Shown here in pieces: positions 51,075-59,588 of a DNA stretch of 64,000 bases. Location: positions 62,001-126,000 of the forward strand of contig NZ_CANLTL010000004.1 in assembly GCF_947494015.1 (NCBI RefSeq), in the 5' to 3' direction. Source of the stretch: an uncultured Cellulomonas sp. (lineage in GTDB: Bacteria > Actinomycetota > Actinomycetes > Actinomycetales > Cellulomonadaceae). The stretch's first letter is position 1, and the number at the start of each line of letters is the position of its first letter. The notes under the pieces are model-generated. The model ran no database searches and was not told where the DNA came from. It saw only the letters and a list, made by a program, of their open reading frames with translations. A program made the position numbers and the translations under genes.

Positions 51075-53141
51075 ATGAGCCCGCACGACCCCCAGACGCT
51101 GCGCGTCGCCGGCCGGCCGGTGCCGGTGGTGACCGCCAACACCGTCGTGGTCGGCACCGGTTCGGCGGGCTTCTGCGCCGCGGACCGGCTCTTCGAGTTC
51201 GGCCAGTCGGACATCGTCATGGTCACCGACAAGGTGGGCGCCGGGGCGTCGCGCAACGCGGGCTCGGACAAGCAGACCTACTACAAGATGACCCTCTCCG
51301 GGGACGACGGCGACTCCGTCCGGGAGATGGCGCAGACGCTGTTCTCGGGCGGCGCGATGGACGGTGACAACGCGCTGTGCGAGGCGGCGCTGTCGGCGCG
51401 CGGCTTCCTGCGGCTGTGCGAGCTCGGCGTGCCGTTCCCGCAGAACCGGTACGGGGAGTTCATCGGCTACAAGACCGACCACGACCCGCGCCGGCGGGCG
51501 ACGTCGGTCGGGCCGTACACGTCCCGCTCCATGGTCGAGCAGCTGGAGAAGAAGGTGGCCCGCAACGGCACCCGGATCTTCGACAACTGCCGGATCGTGG
51601 ACCTGGTCGTGGTCGACGGCGAGGTGGCCGGGCTGCTGGTGCTGCGCACCGACGTCAAGGCCGACCCCGACGACCCGGACGGCGAGAGCCCGTTCGCGCT
51701 GTTCCGCTGCACCAACATCGTCTACGCGACCGGCGGACCGGCCGGGCTGTACGCGACCCGGGTGTTCCCGAACGGTCAGTGGGGGGCGTCCGGCGCGGCG
51801 TACCGCGCCGGGGTGCACGGCAAGAACGTGACCGAGTGGCAGTTCGGCCTGGCGTCGGTCCGTCCGCGGTGGAACGTGTCCGGCACGTACATGCAGGTGC
51901 TGCCGCGGTTCGTGTCCACCGACGCCGAGGGCGGGGACGAGCGCGAGTTCCTCACCGAGGGCATCGGCGACTACGGCCGCCAGCTGTCGATGACCTTCCT
52001 CAAGGGCTACCAGTGGCCCTTCGACGTGCGTAAGGCGGTCGACGGCTCGTCGCTGATCGACCTGCTCGTCTACCGCGAGACGGTGCTGCGCGGGCGACGG
52101 GTGTTCCTGGACTTCCGCAGCAACCCGATGCGGGCGGAGCTCGACCCGAGCGCGCTGTCACCCGAGGCGCACGCCTACCTGGAGCGCGCGGACGTGCTGT
52201 TCGGCACGCCGATCGAGCGGCTGAAGAAGATGAACCTGCCCGCGTACAGGTTCTACCTGGAGAAGAACCCGACCGTGGATCTCGCGACGGAGATGCTCGA
52301 GGTCGACGTGTGCGCCCAGCACAACAACGGCGGCCTGGTGGTGGACGCGTGGTGGCAGTCCAACGTCGCGGGGTTCTTCCCCGTCGGTGAGGCCGGCGGC
52401 GCGCACGGGGTGTACCGCCCCGGCGGTGCTGCGCTGAACAGCGGGCAGGTCGGAGCCACGCGGGCGGCGCAGTTCATCGCGGTGCAGCGCGTCACCGAGC
52501 CGCTGCCGGTCGACGCGTTCGTGGCGGCGGCCGAACCCGTGCTCGCCGGTGCGCTGGACCTCGTCGAGCGGGCGACCGCGCGGGCCGAGGCGGGGCAGCC
52601 GGACAACACCGGGGACCTGCTGCGCGACGTCGGCGAGCTGATGAGCGCCAAGGCCGGGCCGGTGCGGTCGGCGCGGTCGATCCACGAGGCGCTGGTGCAG
52701 GTGCACGACTGGCTCGCGCGCTACGACGACCTGGTGACCGCGGACGCGGCCTCGCGGCGCGCGGTCGACCGCACCTTCCTGGTCCGCGACATCCTCACCA
52801 CCGCGTACGTGTACCTGTCGGCGATGGCGGACTACGTCGCGCACGGTGGCCGGTCCCGCGGCTCGGTGCTCTACACCGACCCCGACGGGGCCCTCCCGGT
52901 CGTGGGCCACGGGCCCGACCCCGACGCCGAGCTGGATCTGCCTGAGCTGTTCCGGTTCTCGCTCGACGGCGGCGCCCTCGACGGCGAGGTGCAGGAGGCC
53001 GCATGGGCACCGGCCGCAGCCGGGGAGGACCCCGCCGGACGCGCCGAGTTCGTCTGGCGTCCGGTGCGGCCCATCCCGGAGGACGACGACTTCTTCGAGA
53101 ACGTCTGGCGGGAGTACCGCGAGCACCGCAACGTCTACTGA
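51075..53141 (+). CDS. Large FAD-dependent oxidoreductase of unknown substrate
   Basis: A 688-residue flavoprotein distantly related to the succinate dehydrogenase/fumarate reductase flavoprotein family. The FAD dinucleotide fold is TVVVGTGSAGFCAADRLFEF at about residues 25-44, then NAGSDKQTYYKM. IVYATGGPAGLYATRVFPNG around 220 is the second flavin contact and GEAGGAHGVYRPGGAALNSG around 445 the C-terminal one. A roughly 190-residue helical C-terminal part without a flavin motif follows. No signal peptide or iron-sulfur partner is present, so it is not a respiratory complex subunit. With the SDR upstream and the SGNH hydrolase downstream it may oxidise a sugar-derived acid. GGAGGA lies six bases before the ATG. 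Confidence 0.82.
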   Translation: MSPHDPQTLRVAGRPVPVVTANTVVVGTGSAGFCAADRLFEFGQSDIVMVTDKVGAGASRNAGSDKQTYYKMTLSGDDGDSVREMAQTLFSGGAMDGDNALCEAALSARGFLRLCELGVPFPQNRYGEFIGYKTDHDPRRRATSVGPYTSRSMVEQLEKKVARNGTRIFDNCRIVDLVVVDGEVAGLLVLRTDVKADPDDPDGESPFALFRCTNIVYATGGPAGLYATRVFPNGQWGASGAAYRAGVHGKNVTEWQFGLASVRPRWNVSGTYMQVLPRFVSTDAEGGDEREFLTEGIGDYGRQLSMTFLKGYQWPFDVRKAVDGSSLIDLLVYRETVLRGRRVFLDFRSNPMRAELDPSALSPEAHAYLERADVLFGTPIERLKKMNLPAYRFYLEKNPTVDLATEMLEVDVCAQHNNGGLVVDAWWQSNVAGFFPVGEAGGAHGVYRPGGAALNSGQVGATRAAQFIAVQRVTEPLPVDAFVAAAEPVLAGALDLVERATARAEAGQPDNTGDLLRDVGELMSAKAGPVRSARSIHEALVQVHDWLARYDDLVTADAASRRAVDRTFLVRDILTTAYVYLSAMADYVAHGGRSRGSVLYTDPDGALPVVGHGPDPDAELDLPELFRFSLDGGALDGEVQEAAWAPAAAGEDPAGRAEFVWRPVRPIPEDDDFFENVWREYREHRNVY

Positions 53142-53274
53142 GCCGGTGCCGAGCAGCATCACCGGCGGTGGGCCGCGGTCGACGTCGGCGGCCGTCGGTC
53201 GGGCCGCCGGCCGGACCGCCGCCAGGGCCGACCCGAGCCGTCCCGAGCGGACCGACCTGAGCAGGAGTGAGCGC

Positions 53275-54489
53275 ATGACGCAGTGGGTGAGCACGCCGGT
53301 CGTCGGCGGACCGGTCCGCGTGCTGGGAGCCGTGGAGGTCGAGCAGACCGACGCCGGCGTCGTCCTGCACCGGCTGCCGGCCCCGTCCCGGGCGCAGCTG
53401 CCCGACGCGTTCGTGCGCATGTGCGAGGAGCAGCCGTCCGGGGTGCGGCTGACCCTGCGGACGCCGGCACGTCATCTCGAGCTGGACGTCCGGGCGACCC
53501 GGACCCGGATCGTGGGACATCCCGTCCCGCCCGCGGGGGCGTACGAGCTGGTCGTCGACGGGGGCGAGGTCCTGCGCGGCACGGCCGAGGAGCACGGGGT
53601 GCTCGACCTCGACCCGGGCGCCGGCACGACGTCGGGCGGGACCGGGCCGGTCACGGCGGTCGTGTTCCCCGAGCTGCCGCCCGGCGACAAGGACCTGGAG
53701 ATCTGGCTGCCGTACGGCGAGCTGACGCGTGTGGTCGCCGTGCGGACGGACGGCCCGGTGTCCCGCGCGACGGGCTCCGGCGGCCGGCCGCGGTGGGTCC
53801 ACCACGGCAGCTCGATCAGCCAGGGCGCATCCGCCGACGCCCCGACCGGCATCTGGCCCGTGGTGGCGGCGCGTCGCGCCGGCGTGGACCTGCTGAACCT
53901 CGGCTTCTCGGGCAACGCGGTGCTCGACCCGTTCACCGCGCGCGCCATCCGCGACCAGCCCGCCAATCTGATCACGCTCAAGCTGGGCATCAACGTGGTG
54001 AACCACGACTGCTTCCGCCGCCGCACCTTCGCGCCGGCGGTCGACGGGTTCCTCGACACGATCCGCGAGGGGCACCCGACGACGCCGATCGTGGTCATCT
54101 CGCCGATCCTGTGCCCGATGGTCGAGGACCGGCCGGGACCGACCTCCATCGACCCGGCGTCGCCGCCGGACGCACCCGTGTTCCGCACGAGCGGGCGACC
54201 GGAGGAGGTCGCCGAGGGCAAGCTCAGCCTCGGCGCCATCCGCACGATCCTGGCCGACGTCGTCGCGCGCCGGGGCGTGGACGACGCGTACCTGACGTAC
54301 CTCGACGGGCGCGAGCTGTTCGGCACGGCGCAGTGGGACGCGATGCCGATGCCGGACCTGCTGCACCCCGACGCCGCCGGGCACCGCCACATGGGCGAGC
54401 GCTTCGCCGACCTGCTACCGACGCTCGTGCCGGCGTTGCAGCGCGCCGGCGCGGTCCGGGGGAGCGGGGCGGTGGCTGCCGGCGCCTGA
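53275..54489 (+). CDS. SGNH/GDSL hydrolase with N-terminal beta domain
   Basis: A 404-residue intracellular esterase-type protein with two parts. Residues 1-160 form a jelly-roll-like beta domain (GVRLTLRTPARHLELDVRAT; LEIWLPYGELTRVVAVR). The remaining part is an SGNH hydrolase: WVHHGSSISQG with the nucleophilic Ser, NLGFSGNAVLD with Gly, TLKLGINVV with Asn and MPDLLHPDAAGH with the Asp-His pair. The build recalls carbohydrate esterases that deacetylate pectin or xylan oligosaccharides. Lack of a signal peptide puts the reaction inside the cell, on imported fragments. It is the third gene of the SDR-FAD-SGNH operon. Confidence 0.85.
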   Translation: MTQWVSTPVVGGPVRVLGAVEVEQTDAGVVLHRLPAPSRAQLPDAFVRMCEEQPSGVRLTLRTPARHLELDVRATRTRIVGHPVPPAGAYELVVDGGEVLRGTAEEHGVLDLDPGAGTTSGGTGPVTAVVFPELPPGDKDLEIWLPYGELTRVVAVRTDGPVSRATGSGGRPRWVHHGSSISQGASADAPTGIWPVVAARRAGVDLLNLGFSGNAVLDPFTARAIRDQPANLITLKLGINVVNHDCFRRRTFAPAVDGFLDTIREGHPTTPIVVISPILCPMVEDRPGPTSIDPASPPDAPVFRTSGRPEEVAEGKLSLGAIRTILADVVARRGVDDAYLTYLDGRELFGTAQWDAMPMPDLLHPDAAGHRHMGERFADLLPTLVPALQRAGAVRGSGAVAAGA

Positions 54490-54570
54490 TACGGCGGCTC
54501 GCCGCTCCTGCTGGAGGCCGACCGACCGGGCGGAGCGGGGTCTGCCCCGGCCGGTCGCCGGGTCCGGGCC

Positions 54571-54621
54571 GTGCCTGGTCGGTGCCCGGTCAGTGCCCGG
54601 TCGGTGCCCGGTCAGTGCCCG
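54571..54621. repeat. 11-base tandem repeat at the end of the S4 gene
   Basis: Four complete and one partial copies of GTGCCCGGTC(A/G) run head to tail, with units at 54571, 54582, 54593 and 54604 and a partial fifth at 54615. The first unit has one substitution. The array crosses the stop codon of the S4-domain gene. Confidence 0.85.
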
Positions 54622-54989
54622 CGCAGCTGCTGGATCTGCCGACGCTCCCGCTTGGTCGGCCGCCCGGCTCCGCGGTCGCGCACCGCGCCGCCCGGCACCT
54701 CGACGGGGGGTGGCGGCGGTGGCGTCCGGTCGACGAGACACTCCGTCGCGACACCCGCGCCCACGCGCTTCTCGATGATCCGCGCGACCTCGACGACACG
54801 CTCGACACCCTCGCTGCGGACGCGCACCTCGTCGCCCACCCGCACCGGCGTGGCCGGCTTGGCGCGGTCACCGTTGACCCGGATGTGGCCGGCCCGGCAT
54901 GCCGCCGCGGCGAGCGCCCGGGTCCGCGTCAGCCGCACGGCCCAGACCCAGCGGTCGACCCGCGTCGAGGCGGGGAGCTCCGTCGTCAC
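54612..54989 (-). CDS. S4-domain RNA-binding protein (HslR-like)
   Basis: A 125-residue protein. The S4 RNA-binding fold is at residues 8-68 (VDRWVWAVRLTRTRALAAAA, HIRVNGDRAKPATPVRVGDE), followed by a Pro-rich and basic tail (GRPTKRERRQIQQLRGH). Stand-alone S4 proteins of this kind (Hsp15/HslR) bind stalled 50S subunits carrying peptidyl-tRNA in E. coli; the actinobacterial role is presumed similar. The start is a GTG; the divergent amidohydrolase starts 76 bases away, so promoters must share this gap. The stop codon lies within an 11-base tandem repeat. Confidence 0.88.
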   Translation of the reverse strand: MTTELPASTRVDRWVWAVRLTRTRALAAAACRAGHIRVNGDRAKPATPVRVGDEVRVRSEGVERVVEVARIIEKRVGAGVATECLVDRTPPPPPPVEVPGGAVRDRGAGRPTKRERRQIQQLRGH

Positions 54990-55064
54990 CCGACGACCCT
55001 ACGGCGGCGTCGCCCGGCCGCCGTCGGTCGTGCCCCCGTGGCGACCCCGCCGTACGGTGGCGAC

Positions 55065-56306
55065 ATGACCTATCGCCCTGCCTCTGCCCCGTCCGTCGTC
55101 GCCGTCACCGGCGGCTACGTCGTCCCGGTCACCTCCGCGCCGATCGACGGCGGGACCGTCTTGATCGAGGACGGGCGCATCACCGCCGTCGGCGCCGACG
55201 TGGCCGTGCCCGACGGCGCGACCGTGGTCGACGCCACCGGCCGCTGGGTGCTTCCCGGCTTCGTGGAGGCGCACGGGCACGTCGGCATCCACGAGGAGGG
55301 CGAGGGTGTCGCCGGCAACGACACGAACGAGATGACCCAGCCCAACACCGCGGCGGTGCGCGCGATCGACGCCATCAACATCGACGACGAGGGCTTCCGC
55401 GACGCGCTGGAGGGCGGCGTGACGTCGATCGTGGTGAAGCCCGGGTCGGGCAACCCGATCGGGGGGCAGAGCGTCGCGATCAAGTCGTGGGGCGGGCGCA
55501 CCATCGACGAGCAGGTGATCAGCGACGCGGTGAGCGTCAAGTCGGCGCTGGGGGAGAACCCCAAGCGCGTGTACGCCGAGAAGAAGCAGCTCCCGTCCAC
55601 CCGGCTCGGCACCGCGTTCATCATCCGCGAGGCCTTCACCAAGGCGCAGCACTACCGCGAGGCCCGTGCCGCCGGCCTGCGCAAGGGGGAGCCGTTCGCA
55701 CCCGACCTCACGATGGAGGTCCTTGCCCGGGTGCTCGACGGCGAGCTGGTGTGGGACCAGCACACCCACCGCCACGACGACATCGCGACCGCGGTGCGGC
55801 TCGCCGACGAGTTCGGGTACCGGCTGGTCATCAACCACGGCACCGAGGCTCACAAGATCGCCGACGTCCTCGCCGAGCGCGACATCCCGGTCATCTTCGG
55901 CCCGATGTTCACCAGCCGTTCCAAGGTCGAGCTGCGCGACCGGGCCATCGGCCACCTGGCCACCATCGCGGCCGCCGGCGTCCGGGTCGCCATCACGACC
56001 GATCACCCCGTCGTGCCGATCAACTTCCTCGTGCACCAGGCGACGCTCGCCGTGAAGGAGGGGCTCCCGCGCGACACCGCGCTCGAGGCCCTCACGGTCA
56101 ACCCCGCGACGTTCCTCGGGCTCGACGACCGCGTGGGCTCGCTCCAGCCCGGACGCGACGGCGACGTCGTCGTGTGGTCCGGCGACCCGCTGGACGTCCA
56201 CTCCCGCGCCGAGCTCGTCCTGATCGACGGCGTCCCGGTCTACTCCTGGGACGACGAGGCGTCGTCCGGACGCGTCGTCGAGCGCGGGGAGCGCTTCACC
56301 GCCTGA
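55065..56306 (+). CDS. Amidohydrolase family protein
   Basis: A 413-residue metal-dependent hydrolase of the imidazolonepropionase/prolidase-like amidohydrolase superfamily. It has the small beta-sandwich at both ends (GGTVLIEDGRITAVGADVAV at the start, LQPGRDGDVVVWSGDPLDV at the end) and the metal-binding HGH in VEAHGHVGIHEEG. Later metal or substrate ligands are in DQHTHRHDDIATAV, INHGTEAHKI and ITTDHPVVPINF. The substrate is unknown; related actinobacterial copies stand alone and may hydrolyse dipeptides or cyclic amides. No signal peptide is present, so it acts in the cytoplasm. Confidence 0.88.
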   Translation: MTYRPASAPSVVAVTGGYVVPVTSAPIDGGTVLIEDGRITAVGADVAVPDGATVVDATGRWVLPGFVEAHGHVGIHEEGEGVAGNDTNEMTQPNTAAVRAIDAINIDDEGFRDALEGGVTSIVVKPGSGNPIGGQSVAIKSWGGRTIDEQVISDAVSVKSALGENPKRVYAEKKQLPSTRLGTAFIIREAFTKAQHYREARAAGLRKGEPFAPDLTMEVLARVLDGELVWDQHTHRHDDIATAVRLADEFGYRLVINHGTEAHKIADVLAERDIPVIFGPMFTSRSKVELRDRAIGHLATIAAAGVRVAITTDHPVVPINFLVHQATLAVKEGLPRDTALEALTVNPATFLGLDDRVGSLQPGRDGDVVVWSGDPLDVHSRAELVLIDGVPVYSWDDEASSGRVVERGERFTA

Positions 56307-56349
56307 CCTGGCGGCCAGCGGAGCCGGCCCGTGGGCGTGGAGGAGCCCT

Positions 56350-56378
56350 GGTCGGCGCGGGACGCACCCGCGCCGACC
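56350..56378. terminator. Bidirectional intrinsic terminator
   Basis: A perfect 12-base-pair stem (GGTCGGCGCGGG at 56350-56361 and its complement at 56367-56378) with a five-base loop lies between the convergent amidohydrolase and lipoprotein genes. Confidence 0.75.
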
Positions 56379-56384
56379 GACGCG

Positions 56385-56762
56385 CTACTGCCCGTCGAGG
56401 TCGACGTCGTCCGGGTCGAAGCCCACCACCTGGCACGCCTCGAGCAGCTCGTCGAGATCGACGGAGTACACCCGGTCGTCCTCCGCGCCGACGAACTCCA
56501 GATCCCCGGCGTCGACCGGCGGGCTGACCACCTCGCGGATGTCGGCGGACTGCGACGACGCGGCAGCCGCCGCGATGCTGCCGATCGACTCGTCGAGCTC
56601 GTCACCGGCATCGAGCAGCTGCGCGGCCACGGCGTCGCGGCACGCGGTGTAGCCGATCGGGTCGTCCTGCCGGAAGTCGAACGACGACCCGCCGCAGCCG
56701 GCCAGAAGGCCGGCGGCGAGCACGCCGGTGATCATCGCGAGGGGGCGTCGGGTGCGGGTCAT
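56385..56762 (-). CDS. Small secreted lipoprotein of unknown function
   Basis: A 125-residue protein with a signal peptide and lipobox (AAGLLAGC, Cys23), so it should be fixed to the outer face of the membrane. The mature part is acidic and Ala/Ser-rich with one more cysteine pair region (YTACRDAV near residue 40 and LEACQVVG near 110), which could form a disulfide. I do not recognise a family. It lies alone between convergent and divergent neighbours and shares its upstream gap with the DUF4383 gene. Confidence 0.75.
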   Translation of the reverse strand: MTRTRRPLAMITGVLAAGLLAGCGGSSFDFRQDDPIGYTACRDAVAAQLLDAGDELDESIGSIAAAAASSQSADIREVVSPPVDAGDLEFVGAEDDRVYSVDLDELLEACQVVGFDPDDVDLDGQ

Positions 56763-56960
56763 GGCCCCTAGTCAACGCTGAGCCGACCGCCGGCGCGACT
56801 CGTCACGCGAGCCGGCGGCAGCACGTCACCCAGCCTGACCTGCGTCTCGAGATGCGCCACCGGCGCGCCTGCGGAACCTTGTCCCTGACATCGAGCGGCG
56901 GTGACCGACCTCCCGGGCAGGGACCGGTGCACACCGCCGCCCAGACACTCGGAGGACACC

Positions 56961-57413
56961 ATGGCTCACCCCACCAACGCGGGCGTCGGCGCCGGCACGA
57001 CCGACCACGGTCGCGGCACCCACCAGTGGCTCGCGCTCATCATCGGAGCCGTCTACCTGCTCGTCGGCATCGCCGGCTTCTTCGTCACCGGCTTCGACGG
57101 CTTCACCGAGCACGACCACGACGAGACGCTGCTCGGCTTCGCGGTCAACCCGCTGCACAACATCGTCCACATCCTCATCGGCGTCCTCGGCCTGGCGATG
57201 TGGACGAGGGACGCCAGCGCGCGCACGTTCGGCTGGATCCTGTTCGTCGTGTACGGCGCGACGTTCGTCTACGGCCTGATCGTCCAGGGCAACGAGGACG
57301 CCAACATCCTCAACATCAACGGCGCCGACAACGTGCTGCACATCGTGAGCGCGATCGCCGGTCTGGTGATCGCCCTGTGGCCGCGCAAGGACCGGACCCG
57401 CACCGCGCGCTGA
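56961..57413 (+). CDS. DUF4383 membrane protein
   Basis: A 150-residue protein with four predicted helices. The segments LALIIGAVYLLVGIAGFFVT, NPLHNIVHILIGVLGLAMW, FGWILFVVYGATFVYGLIV and LHIVSAIAGLVIALWP, with paired histidines in the NxxHNxVHxxxG motif, are the DUF4383 signature. The family is common in actinobacteria and found near stress and manganese-catalase genes; function is unknown. GGAGG is seven bases from the ATG. A strong hairpin lies downstream. Confidence 0.88.
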   Translation: MAHPTNAGVGAGTTDHGRGTHQWLALIIGAVYLLVGIAGFFVTGFDGFTEHDHDETLLGFAVNPLHNIVHILIGVLGLAMWTRDASARTFGWILFVVYGATFVYGLIVQGNEDANILNINGADNVLHIVSAIAGLVIALWPRKDRTRTAR

Positions 57414-57497
57414 TCCTCGCCCGCGGCTGCCGTGCGCGGCGCTCGCGTGCAGACCCGCGCCGCTGACGCTGGTCCGGGGTACCCGCCGCACCCCACC

Positions 57498-57533
57498 TCC
57501 GCCCGGGACTCGGGGTCACGAGTCCCGGGCGGA
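57498..57533 (+). terminator. Intrinsic terminator after the DUF4383 gene
   Basis: A perfect 15-base-pair stem (TCCGCCCGGGACTCG at 57498-57512 and its complement at 57519-57533) with a six-base loop, about 85 bases after the stop and before the SRPBCC gene. Confidence 0.75.
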
Positions 57534-57616
57534 CGTGCGTCCGCACCGCTCGTCGCCGGGCGGCGGTGTCCGTCGCCCCGGTTGCCGGTCGGCGGCCACC
57601 GCGTAGTTTTCTCGCC

Positions 57617-58078
57617 ATGGCGGTCGTCGAGAAGCACATGCGGTGTCCCGCGGAGTCGGTGGTGGAGATCCTCCGCGACGGCTGGTCCTACGCGGCCTGG
57701 GTCGTGGGGGCCTCGCGCATCCGTTCCGTCGACGCCCGGTGGCCCGCGCCCGGGTCGACCATCCACCACTCGGCCGGGGCGTGGCCGCTCGTCATCAACG
57801 ACAAGACTGTCGCGCGTCGGTGGGACGGCGAGAGCCGCCTGGAGCTCCAGGCCCGCGGGTGGCCGCTCGGCGAGGCACGGATCCGGATCGAGGTCGTGCC
57901 CGACCCCCACGGCGGCTGCACCGTGACGATGACGGAGGACGCCGTGCGTGGCCCCGGCACCCTGGTGCCGCGGCCCCTGCGCACGCTGCTGCTCGTGCCG
58001 CGCAACCGCGAGACGCTGGACCGCCTCGCGCTGCTCGCCGAGGGCCGCGGACTCGCGACCGGCTCGTCGGCCGCGTGA
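57617..58078 (+). CDS. SRPBCC (START-like) family protein
   Basis: A 153-residue protein of the polyketide-cyclase/dehydrase-like SRPBCC fold, which encloses a hydrophobic ligand cavity. It starts with a strand and helix (VVEKHMRCPAESVVEILRDG), then SYAAWVVGASRIRSVDARWP and a C-terminal helix (PRNRETLDRLALLAEG). Such proteins bind or transport lipids, or help in small-molecule chemistry; this branch is a general actinobacterial one without proven function. Its stop overlaps the next gene's start in GTGA, placing it first in a three-gene operon with two alpha/beta hydrolases. Confidence 0.82.
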   Translation: MAVVEKHMRCPAESVVEILRDGWSYAAWVVGASRIRSVDARWPAPGSTIHHSAGAWPLVINDKTVARRWDGESRLELQARGWPLGEARIRIEVVPDPHGGCTVTMTEDAVRGPGTLVPRPLRTLLLVPRNRETLDRLALLAEGRGLATGSSAA

Positions 58079-58806
58079 CGCCGGGGACGACCTCGGCCGG
58101 CGGGTACCGGCTGGCGATCACCCAGGCCGGCACCCCCGGCGCACCGGCGTTCGTCCTGGTGCACGGCATCGGCATGTCGTCGCGGTACTTCCGGCCGCTG
58201 GTCGAGGCGCTGCAGGACGACAGCCATGTGGTCGCGCTGGACCTGCCGGGCTTCGGCGCGAGCGAGCGCCCGCGCCGGGCGCTCGGCATCGGGGAGCACG
58301 CCGACGTCGTCGCCGCGCTGATCGAGCGGCTGGACCTGTCCGGCGCCGTCCTGGTCGGGCACTCCATGGGCTGCCAGGTGGTGACCGAGGTCCTCGCGCG
58401 TCGTCCCGGCCTGGCCGCCGGTGCGGTGCTGATCGGCCCGGTGGTGGACGACGACGCCCGCAGCACGGCCCGACAGGCGCTGCGGCTGCTGCGCGACGGG
58501 CGGCACGAGCCGCTGCGCGTCAACGCCACCATCACCGGCGACTACGTGCGCGCCGGACCTCGGCGCTACGCCGCCACCGTCCCGCACATGATGGGCTACC
58601 GCATCCACGAGCGGATCCAGCACGTCACCGAGCCCGTCGTCGTGGTGCGCGGCGAGCACGACCCCATCGCACCCACGGGGTGGGTGCAGCGGCTCGCGGC
58701 CGCGGCGCCCCGGTCCGCCGTCGCCGAGGTCCCGGACGCCGGCCACGTCGCGATGTACACCCGTCCCGAGCTGGTGAGCCGCCTGTGCCACGGCGTGACC
58801 TGCTGA
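58075..58806 (+). CDS. Alpha/beta hydrolase (first copy)
   Basis: A 243-residue alpha/beta-hydrolase. The oxyanion region is VLVHGIGMSSRYFRPLVEAL, the nucleophile elbow VLVGHSMGCQVVTE with the Ser, the acid is in VVRGEHDPIAPTGW and the His in VPDAGHVAMYTRPE, so the catalytic triad is complete. The substrate is not predictable; the lipid-binding fold of the gene before it suggests esters of hydrophobic acids. GTGA overlap couples it to that gene. Its end overlaps the following hydrolase gene by about 22 bases if the GTG at 58785 is used. Confidence 0.9.
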   Translation: MTPGTTSAGGYRLAITQAGTPGAPAFVLVHGIGMSSRYFRPLVEALQDDSHVVALDLPGFGASERPRRALGIGEHADVVAALIERLDLSGAVLVGHSMGCQVVTEVLARRPGLAAGAVLIGPVVDDDARSTARQALRLLRDGRHEPLRVNATITGDYVRAGPRRYAATVPHMMGYRIHERIQHVTEPVVVVRGEHDPIAPTGWVQRLAAAAPRSAVAEVPDAGHVAMYTRPELVSRLCHGVTC

Positions 58807-59588
58807 CCCGCGCCGCCACGGCGCGCACCGCACTGGCCGCCGCTGCGTCCACCCGGGCCGGCGGCCCGCGTCGCCGGTCGACGCGGCTCGCCGGCGTCGC
58901 GCGCCGGGCGGTGTGGTGGCTGCTGGACTACGCCTACGTCGCCGTCTGGCAGACCGTCGGCTTCCTGCGCCCCGGCGGGGCGGACCGCTTCGTGGACGCG
59001 CCGGACGGGCGCGGGCCCACCGTGGTGCTGATCCCCGGCGTCTACGAGCCGTGGCAGTTCATGCGGCCTCTGGCTGCGCTGCTGCACCGGAACGGCCACC
59101 CCGTCCACGTGGTGCCGACGCTCGGCTACAACCGGGGCGCCGTCCCGGAGATGGCGCGGCTCGTGGCGCAGCGGATCGAGGAGCGCGACCTGCGCGACGT
59201 CGTCCTGGTCTGCCACAGCAAGGGCGGCCTCATCGGCAAGTACGCGATGCTCCACCACGACCCCGACGGCCGGATCCTGGCGATGGCGGCGATCAACACG
59301 CCGTTCGGCGGCTCGCCGTACGCGCGGTGGATCCCGGTGGAGGCCATCCGGGCCTTCGTCCCCACCGACGCCGTGCTCGCCGCCCTCACCGCGGACCGGG
59401 TCACCAACGCGCGGATCACGTCGATCTCCGGCCCGTTCGACCCGCACATCCCCGGCGGGAGCGACCTCGAGGGGGCGACCAACGTGCACCTGCGGACGCC
59501 GGGGCACTTCCGCATCCTCAGCGACCGTCAGCTGGCGCCGACGGTCCTGGCGGTCCTCGAGCAGGCCCGCACGGCGGCGGCCGGCTGA
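58785..59588 (+). CDS. Alpha/beta hydrolase, lipase-like (second copy)
   Basis: A 267-residue protein unlike the previous hydrolase. A basic, Ala/Thr-rich leader and a hydrophobic Trp/Tyr-rich segment (AVWWLLDYAYVAVWQTVGF, residues about 43-61) precede the hydrolase core. The core has VVLIPGVYEPWQFMRPLAAL, the nucleophile motif VCHSKGGLIGKYAML and a late LRTPGHFRIL for the His, the pattern of triacylglycerol lipase-like or PGAP1-like enzymes. The hydrophobic segment may hold it at the membrane. No ATG exists in the right place; the in-frame GTG at 58785 is the best start, giving overlap with the upstream gene. Confidence 0.78.
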   Translation: MPRRDLLTRAATARTALAAAASTRAGGPRRRSTRLAGVARRAVWWLLDYAYVAVWQTVGFLRPGGADRFVDAPDGRGPTVVLIPGVYEPWQFMRPLAALLHRNGHPVHVVPTLGYNRGAVPEMARLVAQRIEERDLRDVVLVCHSKGGLIGKYAMLHHDPDGRILAMAAINTPFGGSPYARWIPVEAIRAFVPTDAVLAALTADRVTNARITSISGPFDPHIPGGSDLEGATNVHLRTPGHFRILSDRQLAPTVLAVLEQARTAAAG

